Origin: CAYQLY01 sp964418605 | Lineage (GTDB): Bacteria; Bacteroidota; Bacteroidia; Cytophagales; Cyclobacteriaceae | Direction: 5' to 3' | Length of the DNA: 63,570 nucleotides | NCBI GenBank assembly: GCA_964418605.1 | Contig: CAYQLY010000013.1 | Coordinates: 1 to 63,570 of the forward strand | Part shown: positions 1-7,536 of the stretch, piece after piece | Layout of the letters: every line of letters starts with the position of its first letter | Position numbering within the stretch: the stretch's first letter is position 1 | Position numbers and translations under genes: made by a program | The notes under the pieces: generated by a model | Seen by the model: only the letters and a program-made list of their open reading frames with translations | Told to the model about the DNA's origin: nothing | Database searches by the model: none

Positions 1-617
1 ATCAAAGCATTCTTCTCTATGGAAATATTTTCTTTATCACTGATTATTTCCAACTGCTTGATAACATCTTCAAATTGAATAGCTTTAAAATCATAGATCT
101 GACAGCGGGAAAGAATAGTTGGAATAATCTTATGTTTTTCGGTTGTAGCCAGAATAAAAATGGCATGTGCGGGTGGTTCTTCCAACGTTTTTAAAAAGGC
201 ATTGAAAGCGGCATTAGACAACATGTGAACCTCATCAATGATATAGATTTTATAATTTCCAACTTGTGGAGCATACCGAATTTGATCAACAAGACTTCGA
301 ATATCTTCCACCGAATTATTTGATGCGGCATCTAATTCATGAATGGTAAATGAGGTGTTTTGATTAAAGCTCACACATGATGTACAGGTATTGCATGGCT
401 CGCAGTCTGTAGAAATATTCTGACAATTGATGGTTTTAGCGAGAATACGCGCACAGGTTGTTTTTCCTACACCACGTGGACCACAAAATAAGAAAGATTG
501 AGCCAGATGATTGTTTTGAATAGCATTTTTTAGTGTTGTTGTAATATGCGACTGTCCTACCACGCTTGCAAACGTAGCTGGTCTGTATTTTCTGGCTGAA
601 ACAACAAATGCATCCAT
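1..617 (-). CDS. dnaX: DNA polymerase III subunit gamma/tau, N-terminal part
   Basis: This is the clamp-loader ATPase of the replicative polymerase. The gene reads leftward and runs off the window, so only about 205 N-terminal residues are visible. The protein starts MDAFVVSARKYRPATF, the usual opening of bacterial DnaX. A Walker A motif (GPRGVGKTT) follows near residue 45. A four-cysteine zinc module (C-x8-C-x2-C-x2-C) follows, and then the Walker B region IIDEVHMLS and the sensor region FLKTLEEPP. All functional motifs expected in this part are intact. It is divergent from the thymidine kinase gene with about 65 bases between them. The C-terminal tau-specific part cannot be judged. Confidence 0.96.
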   Translation of the reverse strand, partial: MDAFVVSARKYRPATFASVVGQSHITTTLKNAIQNNHLAQSFLFCGPRGVGKTTCARILAKTINCQNISTDCEPCNTCTSCVSFNQNTSFTIHELDAASNNSVEDIRSLVDQIRYAPQVGNYKIYIIDEVHMLSNAAFNAFLKTLEEPPAHAIFILATTEKHKIIPTILSRCQIYDFKAIQFEDVIKQLEIISDKENISIEKNAL

Positions 618-650
618 AAACTAAGCTGCAAATTAACGAAAGAAAATTAA

Positions 651-658
651 TATATTTG
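651..658 (+). promoter_or_regulatory. -7 promoter element upstream of tdk
   Basis: TATATTTG matches the Bacteroidota -7 consensus TAnnTTTG exactly and ends 24 bases before the thymidine kinase ATG. No clear TTG is seen at the expected -33 spacing, so this rests on the -7 element alone. Confidence 0.4.
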
Positions 659-682
659 ATACCACTCGATTTTATTTATTTT

Positions 683-1267
683 ATGTTTATAGAGCCCAGC
701 TTACACAAACACGATTCACAAAAAACAGGCTGGATAGAAGTTATTTGTGGGTCGATGTTTTCAGGTAAAACAGAAGAGCTTATTCGTCGCCTCAATCGAG
801 CACGTATCGCACAGCAAAAAGTAGAAATCTTCAAACCTAAAATAGATAACCGCTACCATGATGAAAATGTGGTTTCTCATAATCAAAATTCAATTCGATC
901 TACACCGATTGACTTTGCACAAGATATCCTACTTCGCTATGATGGCTGTGAAGTGGTTGGCATTGATGAGGCACAGTTTTTTGATGATGAGATTGTAAAT
1001 GTCTGTTTAATATTAGCGAATAAAGGCATTCGTATTATTATAGCAGGCTTGGATATGGATTATCAAGGAAAACCATTTGGCTGTATGCCGGCATTAATGG
1101 CCGTTGCTGAATTTGTTACAAAAGTGCATGCCATTTGCATGCAGTGTGGAGGTATTGCATCTTACTCATACAGGCTGAATGCATCACAAGAAAAAGTATT
1201 AGTTGGGGAGAGAGATCATTATGAAGCACGTTGTAGAACTTGTTTTAATAAGGGTTTGTCTAAATAA
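683..1267 (+). CDS. tdk: Thymidine kinase
   Basis: Type II thymidine kinase of the pyrimidine salvage pathway, phosphorylating thymidine with ATP in the cytoplasm. The P-loop GSMFSGKTEEL lies at about residues 23-33. The Walker B/catalytic segment is GIDEAQFFDDE, and the lasso segment contains the zinc-binding pairs CMQCGG and CRTC. I start at the ATG at 683 (MFIEPSLHKH), because Bacteroidota homologues begin this way. An in-frame TTG at 656 overlaps the -7 promoter element and is unlikely. The length of 194 residues is normal for the family. The gene is divergent from dnaX and followed by two unrelated secreted proteins. Confidence 0.95.
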   Translation: MFIEPSLHKHDSQKTGWIEVICGSMFSGKTEELIRRLNRARIAQQKVEIFKPKIDNRYHDENVVSHNQNSIRSTPIDFAQDILLRYDGCEVVGIDEAQFFDDEIVNVCLILANKGIRIIIAGLDMDYQGKPFGCMPALMAVAEFVTKVHAICMQCGGIASYSYRLNASQEKVLVGERDHYEARCRTCFNKGLSK

Positions 1268-1345
1268 TATTGAAATTTCTTCGGAAAACTAAAGTAATAG
1301 GCTAGTTTCATTAAATTTGTAAGTATACTTTAATACTTTATCTAT

Positions 1346-1990
1346 ATGATGAAAAAAGTAAATTTAATAAGCATAGGTCTTGTGATTTTAAGCTCACATG
1401 CTCTATTTGCGCAAGAAGATGCAGAAAATCATCTTAAAGAAGCAAAAACGTATATCAAGGCAAAAAACTTTAAAGAAGCTCGACTGGCTATGCAAGACGC
1501 GCTAGCTTCCTTGAAGTCTCTTACAGGAAAAGAGATATTAAAAGTACTTCCAAACGAAATTAATGGCATGAAGCTTTTAAATAAAGAGGACGAGCATGTC
1601 AACTTATCCGACTATTCTTATGGAGATGGAGGATTTAATATCAGTAGAACATATAAGAAAGATAAAGACACGGTTAGCTACATTACGGTTACAATATATG
1701 TTACAAGTATAGGAGCCAACGGTATAAAGAATAATCTTATGACGCCTAGTTTATTAGATCCGTTGAAAGAAAAAATCATTAAACTTCATAATGGAAAAAG
1801 AGTATTAATGAGACGTTATACTAGTTATGTTGACGATCAAAAGTCCAGCGAGTTGACTCTGAATATTCCGTATAATGAATTTTATGTTGCCATCACTGGC
1901 TATGGTCAAGAGGCTATGGAAGAGTCTTTAATTAAATATATAGCTCAAATTAATTTTGATGCTCTGAAACAATTAACGAATGATAAATAA
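1346..1990 (+). CDS. Secreted hypothetical protein, paralogue 1
   Basis: I do not recognise a named family. The 214-residue protein has a signal peptide (MKKVNLISIGLVILSSHALFAQ; the second ATG at 1349 may be used). An amphipathic helical segment rich in Lys, Glu and Ala follows and resembles a single TPR-like hairpin (AKTYIKAKNFKEARLAM). The rest is a beta-rich domain containing GGFNISRTYKKDKD and IPYNEFYVAITGYG. It is clearly paralogous to the gene that starts 10 bases downstream and shares the same order of segments, so the pair is a tandem duplication and probably one operon. The product is likely periplasmic or outer-membrane associated; function unknown. Confidence 0.8.
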   Translation: MMKKVNLISIGLVILSSHALFAQEDAENHLKEAKTYIKAKNFKEARLAMQDALASLKSLTGKEILKVLPNEINGMKLLNKEDEHVNLSDYSYGDGGFNISRTYKKDKDTVSYITVTIYVTSIGANGIKNNLMTPSLLDPLKEKIIKLHNGKRVLMRRYTSYVDDQKSSELTLNIPYNEFYVAITGYGQEAMEESLIKYIAQINFDALKQLTNDK

Positions 1991-1999
1991 ATTAATTCT

Positions 2000-2647
2000 A
2001 TGACAACCATGATAAAAAAAACAATCGTATTAACTCTAATAGCTTTTGGTTATAACTCTATTTTTGCCCAACAAGATGCAGAAAATTATGTCAAAGAAGC
2101 TCAGGATTATATCAAAGCAAAAAATTTTAAAGAAGCGCGACTGGCTATACAGCAAACGATCGCTGCTATTAATGCAGTTGTAGGAGAAGAAATTTTAAAC
2201 GTTTTGCCAACCGAAATAAATGGATTTAAATCACTCAATAATGACTATGATGACTACATTACATTATATGATGGTCGTAACGATGGCGGAATGTATGTAA
2301 CTAGGACGTATAGAAAAAGTAAGGAAAACTATGACAATAGTTTTACATTGGCTGTTTATGTGACTACAGTAGGAACTAATGATATTAAAAATATACTGAA
2401 TGATCCTGCTCAATTAAATTCTAAAACAGATAGAATAGTTAAAGTTGTCAATGGAAGAAAAGGTTTAGTAAGGTCTTATTCTGAAGGCGAAGCGTCTAAT
2501 TATAAAAGCGCAACGTTAGATATTCCATATAACGATTTTTATGTTAATATTTATGGTTATGGTGAATTTAGCAAGGATGATGCACTAATCAAAATCGCAT
2601 CAAAAATTGATTTTGAAAAATTACGTAAAATAACAGGAGATGAATAA
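2000..2647 (+). CDS. Secreted hypothetical protein, paralogue 2
   Basis: A 215-residue paralogue of the preceding gene, with the same architecture: a signal peptide (MIKKTIVLTLIAFGYNSIFAQ; the ATG at 2009 may be the real start), the shared helical segment AQDYIKAKNFKEARLAIQ, and the beta-rich C-terminal domain (GGMYVTRTYRKSKE, IPYNDFYVNIYGYG). The two proteins keep the helical motif and the C-terminal motif but differ widely between them, so the duplication is not recent. A rho-independent hairpin directly follows the stop. No enzymatic motif is visible. Confidence 0.8.
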   Translation: MTTMIKKTIVLTLIAFGYNSIFAQQDAENYVKEAQDYIKAKNFKEARLAIQQTIAAINAVVGEEILNVLPTEINGFKSLNNDYDDYITLYDGRNDGGMYVTRTYRKSKENYDNSFTLAVYVTTVGTNDIKNILNDPAQLNSKTDRIVKVVNGRKGLVRSYSEGEASNYKSATLDIPYNDFYVNIYGYGEFSKDDALIKIASKIDFEKLRKITGDE

Positions 2648-2670
2648 ATTCTAATTCTTGTCATTAATCC

Positions 2671-2707
2671 AAAAAAAATGCCTGATAACAAGTCAGGTAT
2701 TTTTTTT
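2671..2707. terminator. Bidirectional rho-independent terminator
   Basis: A GCCTGA / TCAGGT stem (one G-U pair) with a 7-base loop is flanked by an A-run on the left and a T-run on the right, so it can end both the secreted-paralogue operon and the convergent lutB transcript. Confidence 0.75.
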
Positions 2708-2744
2708 ATTTACTTAAATAAAAAATAAGATAAAAATTATGGAT

Positions 2745-4115
2745 TTATTTTTTCTCTTTCCACATCTGCTGAAAACTCTTCGGAGCAAGTTTGATCATCG
2801 TTCGACGTTTGCCCCAGCTTTTGCTGAATAAATAGCTAAACAGCTTGTTTTTTAAGCTGCCACCTGCTACGTCCATTAAAAATCTACTCTTCATTACCCA
2901 TTTCCATATGGTAAATCCTAACCGCTCCATTTTAGGCGCATAGCCTTCTTCTACACTTTGTTTTCTATTTAAAAGTAATAAGTTATGAATGTCAATTTTT
3001 ACAGGACAAACAGATGTGCATGCGCCACATAATGAGCTGGCATAACTCAAATGTTTAAACTGTTTCATTCCATCATAATGTGGCGTGATAACAGAGCCAA
3101 TCGGTCCGCTGTAGGTGGATTGATACGTATGTCCTCCAATATTTTTATACACAGGGCATATATTTAGACAAGCGCCACATCGAATGCAGTTTAATGCTTG
3201 TTTTTGAGCATCTTCTGCTAGTAATTTTGTTCGTCCATTATCCAGTAGAATGACAATCATTTCATCAGGGCCATCTTTTTCATCCGATTGCCGTGGACCA
3301 GATAAAATCGTATTATAAACAGTTACATATTGCCCTGTTCCACTAGTAGCTAGTAAAGGCCAAAAAAGATCTAAATCCTCCATCCGAGGAATAATTTTTT
3401 CAATACCTACAATTACAATATGTGTTTTAGGGAACGTGGTTGAAAGACGTGCATTGCCTTCATTTTCAGTGATAGCAATCGCTCCGGTGTCTGCAATTAA
3501 AAAATTAGCACCTGTCACTCCAATATCAGCCGAGGTATATTTGTTACGCAATAATTTTCTGGCCGTTAATGTAAGTTCTTGAGCATCATCCGTAGGTGTG
3601 ATATGTAATTTTTTAACAAACAGATCAGCTACATCTTTTTTAGACATATGCATCGCCGGTGTGACAATGTGGTAGGGTTTTTGACCCGCCAATTGGACAA
3701 TATATTCGCCTAAATCTGTTTCTACAACTTCAATTCCATTATCTTCGAGGAAATCATTCAGATGAACTTCTTCTGTGGTCATCGATTTCGATTTAACGAC
3801 CAGTCGAGGTTGTTTTTTTTGAAATAGCTTAAGTAGCTCATGAATAACGTCTTTGGCGTCAGAGGCCCAAATGACTTTACCTCCTCTTTTTTTGAAATTA
3901 GACTCAAACTCTAATAAATACTGATCTAGCTTTTCAAGTGTGCGCGTTTTAATAAATGCAGCACGTTCTCTAGCTAACTCATGATCGGTATATTGATCTA
4001 ATCCTTTTTTTACAGCGGCATTATACTTGCCAATGTTAAAGTTGATTTTTCGACGATGTTCGAGGTCAAATGCTTTCTTGTCAGCATCTTTTAAAAAAAG
4101 CTCCGAATAATCCAT
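2745..4115 (-). CDS. lutB: LutB-type iron-sulfur protein (L-lactate oxidation)
   Basis: This member of the LutB/YkgF family carries an N-terminal LUD domain (about residues 60-290), where IGVTGANFLIADTGAIAI is characteristic. A ferredoxin-like region follows with two 4Fe-4S cysteine sets, CIRCGACLNICP and CGACTSVCPV. In the LutABC system this subunit passes electrons during oxidation of L-lactate to pyruvate. I start at the ATG at 4115 (MDYSELFLKDADKK), giving 456 residues; an upstream in-frame TTG at 4148 is less likely. No lutA or lutC gene lies next to it, so the partner subunits would have to be elsewhere. The gene stands alone, facing the secreted-paralogue operon. Confidence 0.88.
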   Translation of the reverse strand: MDYSELFLKDADKKAFDLEHRRKINFNIGKYNAAVKKGLDQYTDHELARERAAFIKTRTLEKLDQYLLEFESNFKKRGGKVIWASDAKDVIHELLKLFQKKQPRLVVKSKSMTTEEVHLNDFLEDNGIEVVETDLGEYIVQLAGQKPYHIVTPAMHMSKKDVADLFVKKLHITPTDDAQELTLTARKLLRNKYTSADIGVTGANFLIADTGAIAITENEGNARLSTTFPKTHIVIVGIEKIIPRMEDLDLFWPLLATSGTGQYVTVYNTILSGPRQSDEKDGPDEMIVILLDNGRTKLLAEDAQKQALNCIRCGACLNICPVYKNIGGHTYQSTYSGPIGSVITPHYDGMKQFKHLSYASSLCGACTSVCPVKIDIHNLLLLNRKQSVEEGYAPKMERLGFTIWKWVMKSRFLMDVAGGSLKNKLFSYLFSKSWGKRRTMIKLAPKSFQQMWKEKK

Positions 4116-4220
4116 ATAATACCGGTATAGCTGGAATAGCCTATGCAAGTATACTTATTTTTAACTCAAACTGTGTTTCAGAAAAGATGGATATTGGCAT
4201 GCTAGCAGCGCAAAATTTTA

Positions 4221-4252
4221 TTGTAAAATAAATCCTATTTTTAGTATATTTG
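4221..4252 (+). promoter_or_regulatory. Promoter of the rpsU-xerC-raiA cluster
   Basis: TTG (4221-4223), 21 bases, then TATATTTG (4245-4252): a full match to the Bacteroidota -33/-7 promoter pattern, ending 19 bases before the rpsU ATG. Confidence 0.65.
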
Positions 4253-4271
4253 CACCCTAAAGTTTAATATC

Positions 4272-4466
4272 ATGTTGTTTATACACGTTGAAGCAGGCGA
4301 ATCTGTAGAAAAGGCGATTAAGCGATTCAAGAAAAAATTTGAAAAAACAGGCGTATTAAAAAAACTACGCAGAGGGAGCTATTTCGAAAAAAAATCAGTT
4401 ACACGCCGCAATGAGATTCTTCGAGCATCTTACAGACAATCAATCAAAGCAAAAGAAATGAATTAA
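4272..4466 (+). CDS. rpsU: 30S ribosomal protein S21
   Basis: A short, highly basic 64-residue protein. It has the S21 signature: VEAGESVEKAIKRFKKKFEK, then LRRGSYFEKKSVTRR and a basic C-terminal tail. S21 takes part in start-site recognition on the small ribosomal subunit. The gene has its own promoter and is followed at once by a hairpin that overlaps its stop codon. The order rpsU-xerC-raiA is common in Bacteroidota. In many relatives tRNA genes and tuf follow raiA, but here dnaA follows instead. Confidence 0.95.
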   Translation: MLFIHVEAGESVEKAIKRFKKKFEKTGVLKKLRRGSYFEKKSVTRRNEILRASYRQSIKAKEMN

Positions 4467-4479
4467 TCATTTCTTTTTT
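4451..4479 (+). terminator. Hairpin terminator overlapping the rpsU stop codon
   Basis: An 11-bp stem AAAAGAAATGA / TCATTTCTTTT with a 5-base loop that contains the start of the stop codon, followed by T residues. It would give strong rpsU-only transcripts and attenuate xerC. Confidence 0.6.
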
Positions 4480-4511
4480 ATTTTCATGTTGACATCCCTT
4501 TAACTTATACT

Positions 4512-5420
4512 ATGATAAAGAATGTCAACATTGCTGTTATAGACTCTTTTACCTCCTTCTTAACATATCAAAAAAGATCAAGTGAGCATACTGTTCGCTC
4601 TTATCTTTGTGATATTTTTCAATTCTATGATTTTTTATTAACCTACGATACGGGTTTTAAAAACATAGAAGAGGCTTCTTATACAGCTGTACGAGCTTGG
4701 ATCGTTTCTTTAGTTGAGCTAAAATTACAACCTCGATCCATTAATCGAAAGCTTGCTTCCTTGCGTTCGTTCTATAAGTTTTTATGCCGTGAAGGAAAAA
4801 TTAAAATTAGTCCCATCGCTAAGGTTCAGCCTCTGAAAACAAAGAAAACTATTCCCTATTTTATCGAAGAAGATAAAATGGATGCTTTGGTATCGGAGAT
4901 AGAATTTTCAGATACGTTTGTAGGATTAAGGGATCGATTAATAATAGAATTGCTTTATAGTACAGGTATCCGTTTAGCAGAATTGCTTGGATTACAGCAT
5001 AAAGACATTAACTTAGCAGACAAAACGATTAAGGTGCTTGGGAAAAGAAACAAAGAACGCATTGTGCCTATACCAGTTCGCTTGCAGAAGCTTATTCAAA
5101 GCTATATAACATTAAAACAAAAGGAAATACCTCAATTTGGCGATGAACGGCTTATAGTAACAAATACAGGAAAACCAGCGTATCCAAAATTAGTGTATAG
5201 AGTAGTAAAAGCCTATTTGCAACTTGTAACTACAATTGATAAAAAAAGTCCACATGTACTAAGACATACATTTGCCACTCATTTATTAAACCATGGAGCT
5301 GATTTAAATGCAATTAAAGAACTACTAGGGCATGCCAATTTGGCTGCTACACAGATTTATACACATAATTCATTAGAAAAATTAAAAAATATTTTTGATC
5401 AAGCTCATCCAAAAGCGTAA
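4512..5420 (+). CDS. xerC: Tyrosine recombinase XerC/XerD family
   Basis: Site-specific tyrosine recombinase, probably the dimer-resolution enzyme acting at dif. The N-terminal SAM-like core-binding domain spans about residues 5-95 and the catalytic domain about 110-295. The catalytic set is visible: Arg in STGIRLAELLGL, Lys in VLGKRNKER, the HVLRHTFATHLL box, His in ELLGHANLAATQIYTH with the nucleophilic Tyr in that last segment. Its length of 302 residues and its position after rpsU fit the chromosomal XerC rather than an integron or phage integrase. No transposon or attachment-site features accompany it. Confidence 0.9.
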   Translation: MIKNVNIAVIDSFTSFLTYQKRSSEHTVRSYLCDIFQFYDFLLTYDTGFKNIEEASYTAVRAWIVSLVELKLQPRSINRKLASLRSFYKFLCREGKIKISPIAKVQPLKTKKTIPYFIEEDKMDALVSEIEFSDTFVGLRDRLIIELLYSTGIRLAELLGLQHKDINLADKTIKVLGKRNKERIVPIPVRLQKLIQSYITLKQKEIPQFGDERLIVTNTGKPAYPKLVYRVVKAYLQLVTTIDKKSPHVLRHTFATHLLNHGADLNAIKELLGHANLAATQIYTHNSLEKLKNIFDQAHPKA

Positions 5421-5451
5421 TTTTGATTATTAAATTAGATATAATTAACCT

Positions 5452-5751
5452 ATGGAACTACAGATTCAATCCATCCATTTTGATGCAGACCAAAAACTGG
5501 TCGACTTTATTGAAAAAAAGTTGGGAAAACTGGATGTCTTTTATGATCGTATAGAAGGCGCCACGGTTTACTTAAAACTGGACAAAGATGAAAACAAAGA
5601 AAATAAAGTAGTGGAAGTAAAACTTCTTATACCAGGTCAAGATATTTTTGTAAAACAAAAGTCAAAAACGTTTGAAGCTGCCGTAGACGATATATTAGAT
5701 GTATTGAAGGTGCAATTAAAAAAGGTAAAAGAAAAAAAGATATCTCATTAA
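5452..5751 (+). CDS. raiA: Ribosome hibernation-promoting factor / RaiA
   Basis: A 99-residue protein of the short HPF/RaiA (YfiA) family, which binds the small subunit in the decoding region and stops translation in stationary phase. The family outline is clear: an N-terminal strand MELQIQSIHFDADQKL, a helix LVDFIEKKLGKLDVFYDR, and the final helix AVDDILDVLKVQLKKVKEKK. The long-form C-terminal dimerisation domain is absent, so dimerisation would need another factor. It lies 31 bases after xerC and ends inside a strong terminator hairpin. Confidence 0.88.
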   Translation: MELQIQSIHFDADQKLVDFIEKKLGKLDVFYDRIEGATVYLKLDKDENKENKVVEVKLLIPGQDIFVKQKSKTFEAAVDDILDVLKVQLKKVKEKKISH

Positions 5752-5765
5752 GAGATATCTTTTTA
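5739..5765 (+). terminator. Terminator after raiA
   Basis: GATATCTC (5739-5746) pairs with GAGATATC (5752-5759) across a 5-base loop that holds the raiA stop, followed by TTTTT. It closes the rpsU-xerC-raiA unit. Confidence 0.75.
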
Positions 5766-5786
5766 ACTAGCAGTTGTTTGCTAGTT
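5765..5786. repeat. Inverted repeat downstream of raiA
   Basis: AACTAGCA and TGCTAGTT form an 8-bp perfect inverted repeat with a 6-base loop, immediately after the raiA terminator. No T-run follows, so it is not obviously a second terminator; its role is unknown. Confidence 0.45.
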
Positions 5787-6056
5787 AATAGTATTAAAAG
5801 TTATATATAGGGATAATTAATCTTTATTTTAGCTGATCTTATTTTCTCTCTTTGCTTATAATCTTAAAATCATACATAAAGTATGTTCTTTTTTAGAGTA
5901 AATTGTACTAAAAAATAATGCAGCCTCATACAAATAACTTTTTAAAAAGTCAATAGCTTCTTTCCTTTTTTGTTATTTTTTTTTTTTTCATCTTTGGCAC
6001 CCCCGTTTGAATATACGAGGGGAAACGCCACAACTTACTTTAGTTAAAACCCACAA
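5787..6056. other. Leader region of dnaA
   Basis: This AT-rich non-coding stretch precedes dnaA. I see a long T-tract (about 5976-5989). CATCTTTG at about 5989-5996 is one mismatch from the -7 consensus. A hairpin CCCCGT / ACGAGGGG lies near 6000-6022, just upstream of the ATG, and could act on dnaA translation or transcription. No TTATCCACA-type DnaA box, no tRNA and no small ORF was found, so there is no visible support for a replication origin here. Confidence 0.4.
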
Positions 6057-7469
6057 ATGGTTGAAAAAGATTATATACAAGCCTGGAATGGTTGCTTATC
6101 TTTCATAAAAAAGAATGTTGAAGAACAAGCCTTCAAAACATGGTTTGAGCCTATTGTTCCTATAAGGCTTCAAGGGGATGTTCTTACTATTCAAGTTCCA
6201 AGCCAGTTTTTTTACGAATGGCTCGAAGAGCACCATATTTTAATACTTCGTGAAGGTATACAGCATGAGTTGGGTTCTCATGCCAGATTAGAATATTCTA
6301 TTATTGTAGATAAAGGAAATGAGACTAATCAGCCATATGTGGTAAATATGGCTTCTTCTAAAACAGCAACAGCAAATGTGGCTGAAAAAATACTTAGAAA
6401 CCCATTTGAGCTAAAAGCAATTAACAAAACTGGTTTTGATGCACATCTTAATAAAAACTACACATTTGATAATTTTATAGAAGGGGATTGTAATAGGCTT
6501 GGCCGCTCAGCAGGTATGGCAGTTGCTACAAAGCCTGGTATTACGTCATTTAATCCTTTGATGATTTATGGTGGCGTAGGCTTAGGCAAAACGCATTTAA
6601 TACAGGCTATTGGCAATCACGTACAGCAAATTTTTCCTGATAAATACGTTTTGTATGTAACCTCAGAAAATTTTGTCAATCAATTTATTGAAGCACTTAA
6701 AAATAACCGAATTGAAGATTTTAGAAATTATTATCTACAAATTGATGTCCTCATGATCGATGATATTCAGTTTTTGGCAGGTAAAGAAAAAACACAAGAA
6801 ATATTTTTTCATATATTCAATCATTTGCATCAATCTGGAAAACAAATTATTATGACTAGTGATTGCCCTCCTCGTGATTTGAAAGGATTGCAAGAAAGAC
6901 TTATTTCTCGATTCAAATGGGGGCTCACAGCTGATTTACAGCAACCTGATTTTGAAACACGTATAGCCATTATACATCGTAAGATGCAGGCAGATGGTAT
7001 ATTTATTCCTAATGATGTCATTGATTATTTAGCGTATAGTGTTGATACAAATGTGCGTGAGCTGGAAGGTGTGATGATATCGTTAATTGCTCATGCCTCA
7101 TTGACTAAGAAAGAAGTTGATCTAGAGTTAGCTAAGCAAACATTGAACAATATTATTCATAATGTTGAAACAGATGTAAGTATTGATTTTATACAAAAAT
7201 TCATTGCTGATTATTTTGATTTACCATTAGATTCGCTTAAAGCAAAAACACGAAAAAAAGAAATTGTATTGGCTCGACAACTTGCTATCTATTTTGCAAA
7301 GAAATACACTTCCTTTTCTCTCAAATCTATTGGGTATCATTTTGGCGGACGAGACCATAGCACTGTTATTCATGCCGTGCAATGTGTCAATGATCTGATG
7401 GACACAGATCGGAAGTTTAAAAATTTGGTAGATGAGTTGGAAAAAAAATTAAAGATAAAACCTGTTTAG
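6057..7469 (+). CDS. dnaA: Chromosomal replication initiator DnaA
   Basis: A 470-residue DnaA with all four domains. Domain I is at about 1-90 (WFEPIVPIRLQ, FFYEWLEEHH), followed by a short linker. The AAA+ domain (about 130-340) has Walker A GGVGLGKTHLIQAIG, Walker B LMIDDIQFLAG and sensor motif SRFKWGL. The C-terminal DNA-binding domain carries GGRDHSTVIHAVQCV. It initiates replication by binding DnaA boxes. The gene is not accompanied by dnaN or visible DnaA boxes, in line with the scattered arrangement seen in many Bacteroidota. The downstream neighbour is an unrelated secreted repeat protein. Confidence 0.97.
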   Translation: MVEKDYIQAWNGCLSFIKKNVEEQAFKTWFEPIVPIRLQGDVLTIQVPSQFFYEWLEEHHILILREGIQHELGSHARLEYSIIVDKGNETNQPYVVNMASSKTATANVAEKILRNPFELKAINKTGFDAHLNKNYTFDNFIEGDCNRLGRSAGMAVATKPGITSFNPLMIYGGVGLGKTHLIQAIGNHVQQIFPDKYVLYVTSENFVNQFIEALKNNRIEDFRNYYLQIDVLMIDDIQFLAGKEKTQEIFFHIFNHLHQSGKQIIMTSDCPPRDLKGLQERLISRFKWGLTADLQQPDFETRIAIIHRKMQADGIFIPNDVIDYLAYSVDTNVRELEGVMISLIAHASLTKKEVDLELAKQTLNNIIHNVETDVSIDFIQKFIADYFDLPLDSLKAKTRKKEIVLARQLAIYFAKKYTSFSLKSIGYHFGGRDHSTVIHAVQCVNDLMDTDRKFKNLVDELEKKLKIKPV

Positions 7470-7536
7470 GCATAATTCAATACATACTTTGCCATTTTTT
7501 CGTATCTTAGCATCTGAACGTAGGTTTTTAGGTCGG

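Noticed and set aside
4512..5420. Integrase of a mobile element
   Set aside because: Position after rpsU, length and motifs fit chromosomal XerC; no attachment sites or cargo genes are nearby.
5787..6056. Replication origin next to dnaA
   Set aside because: No TTATCCACA-type boxes or AT-rich 13-mers in array were found.
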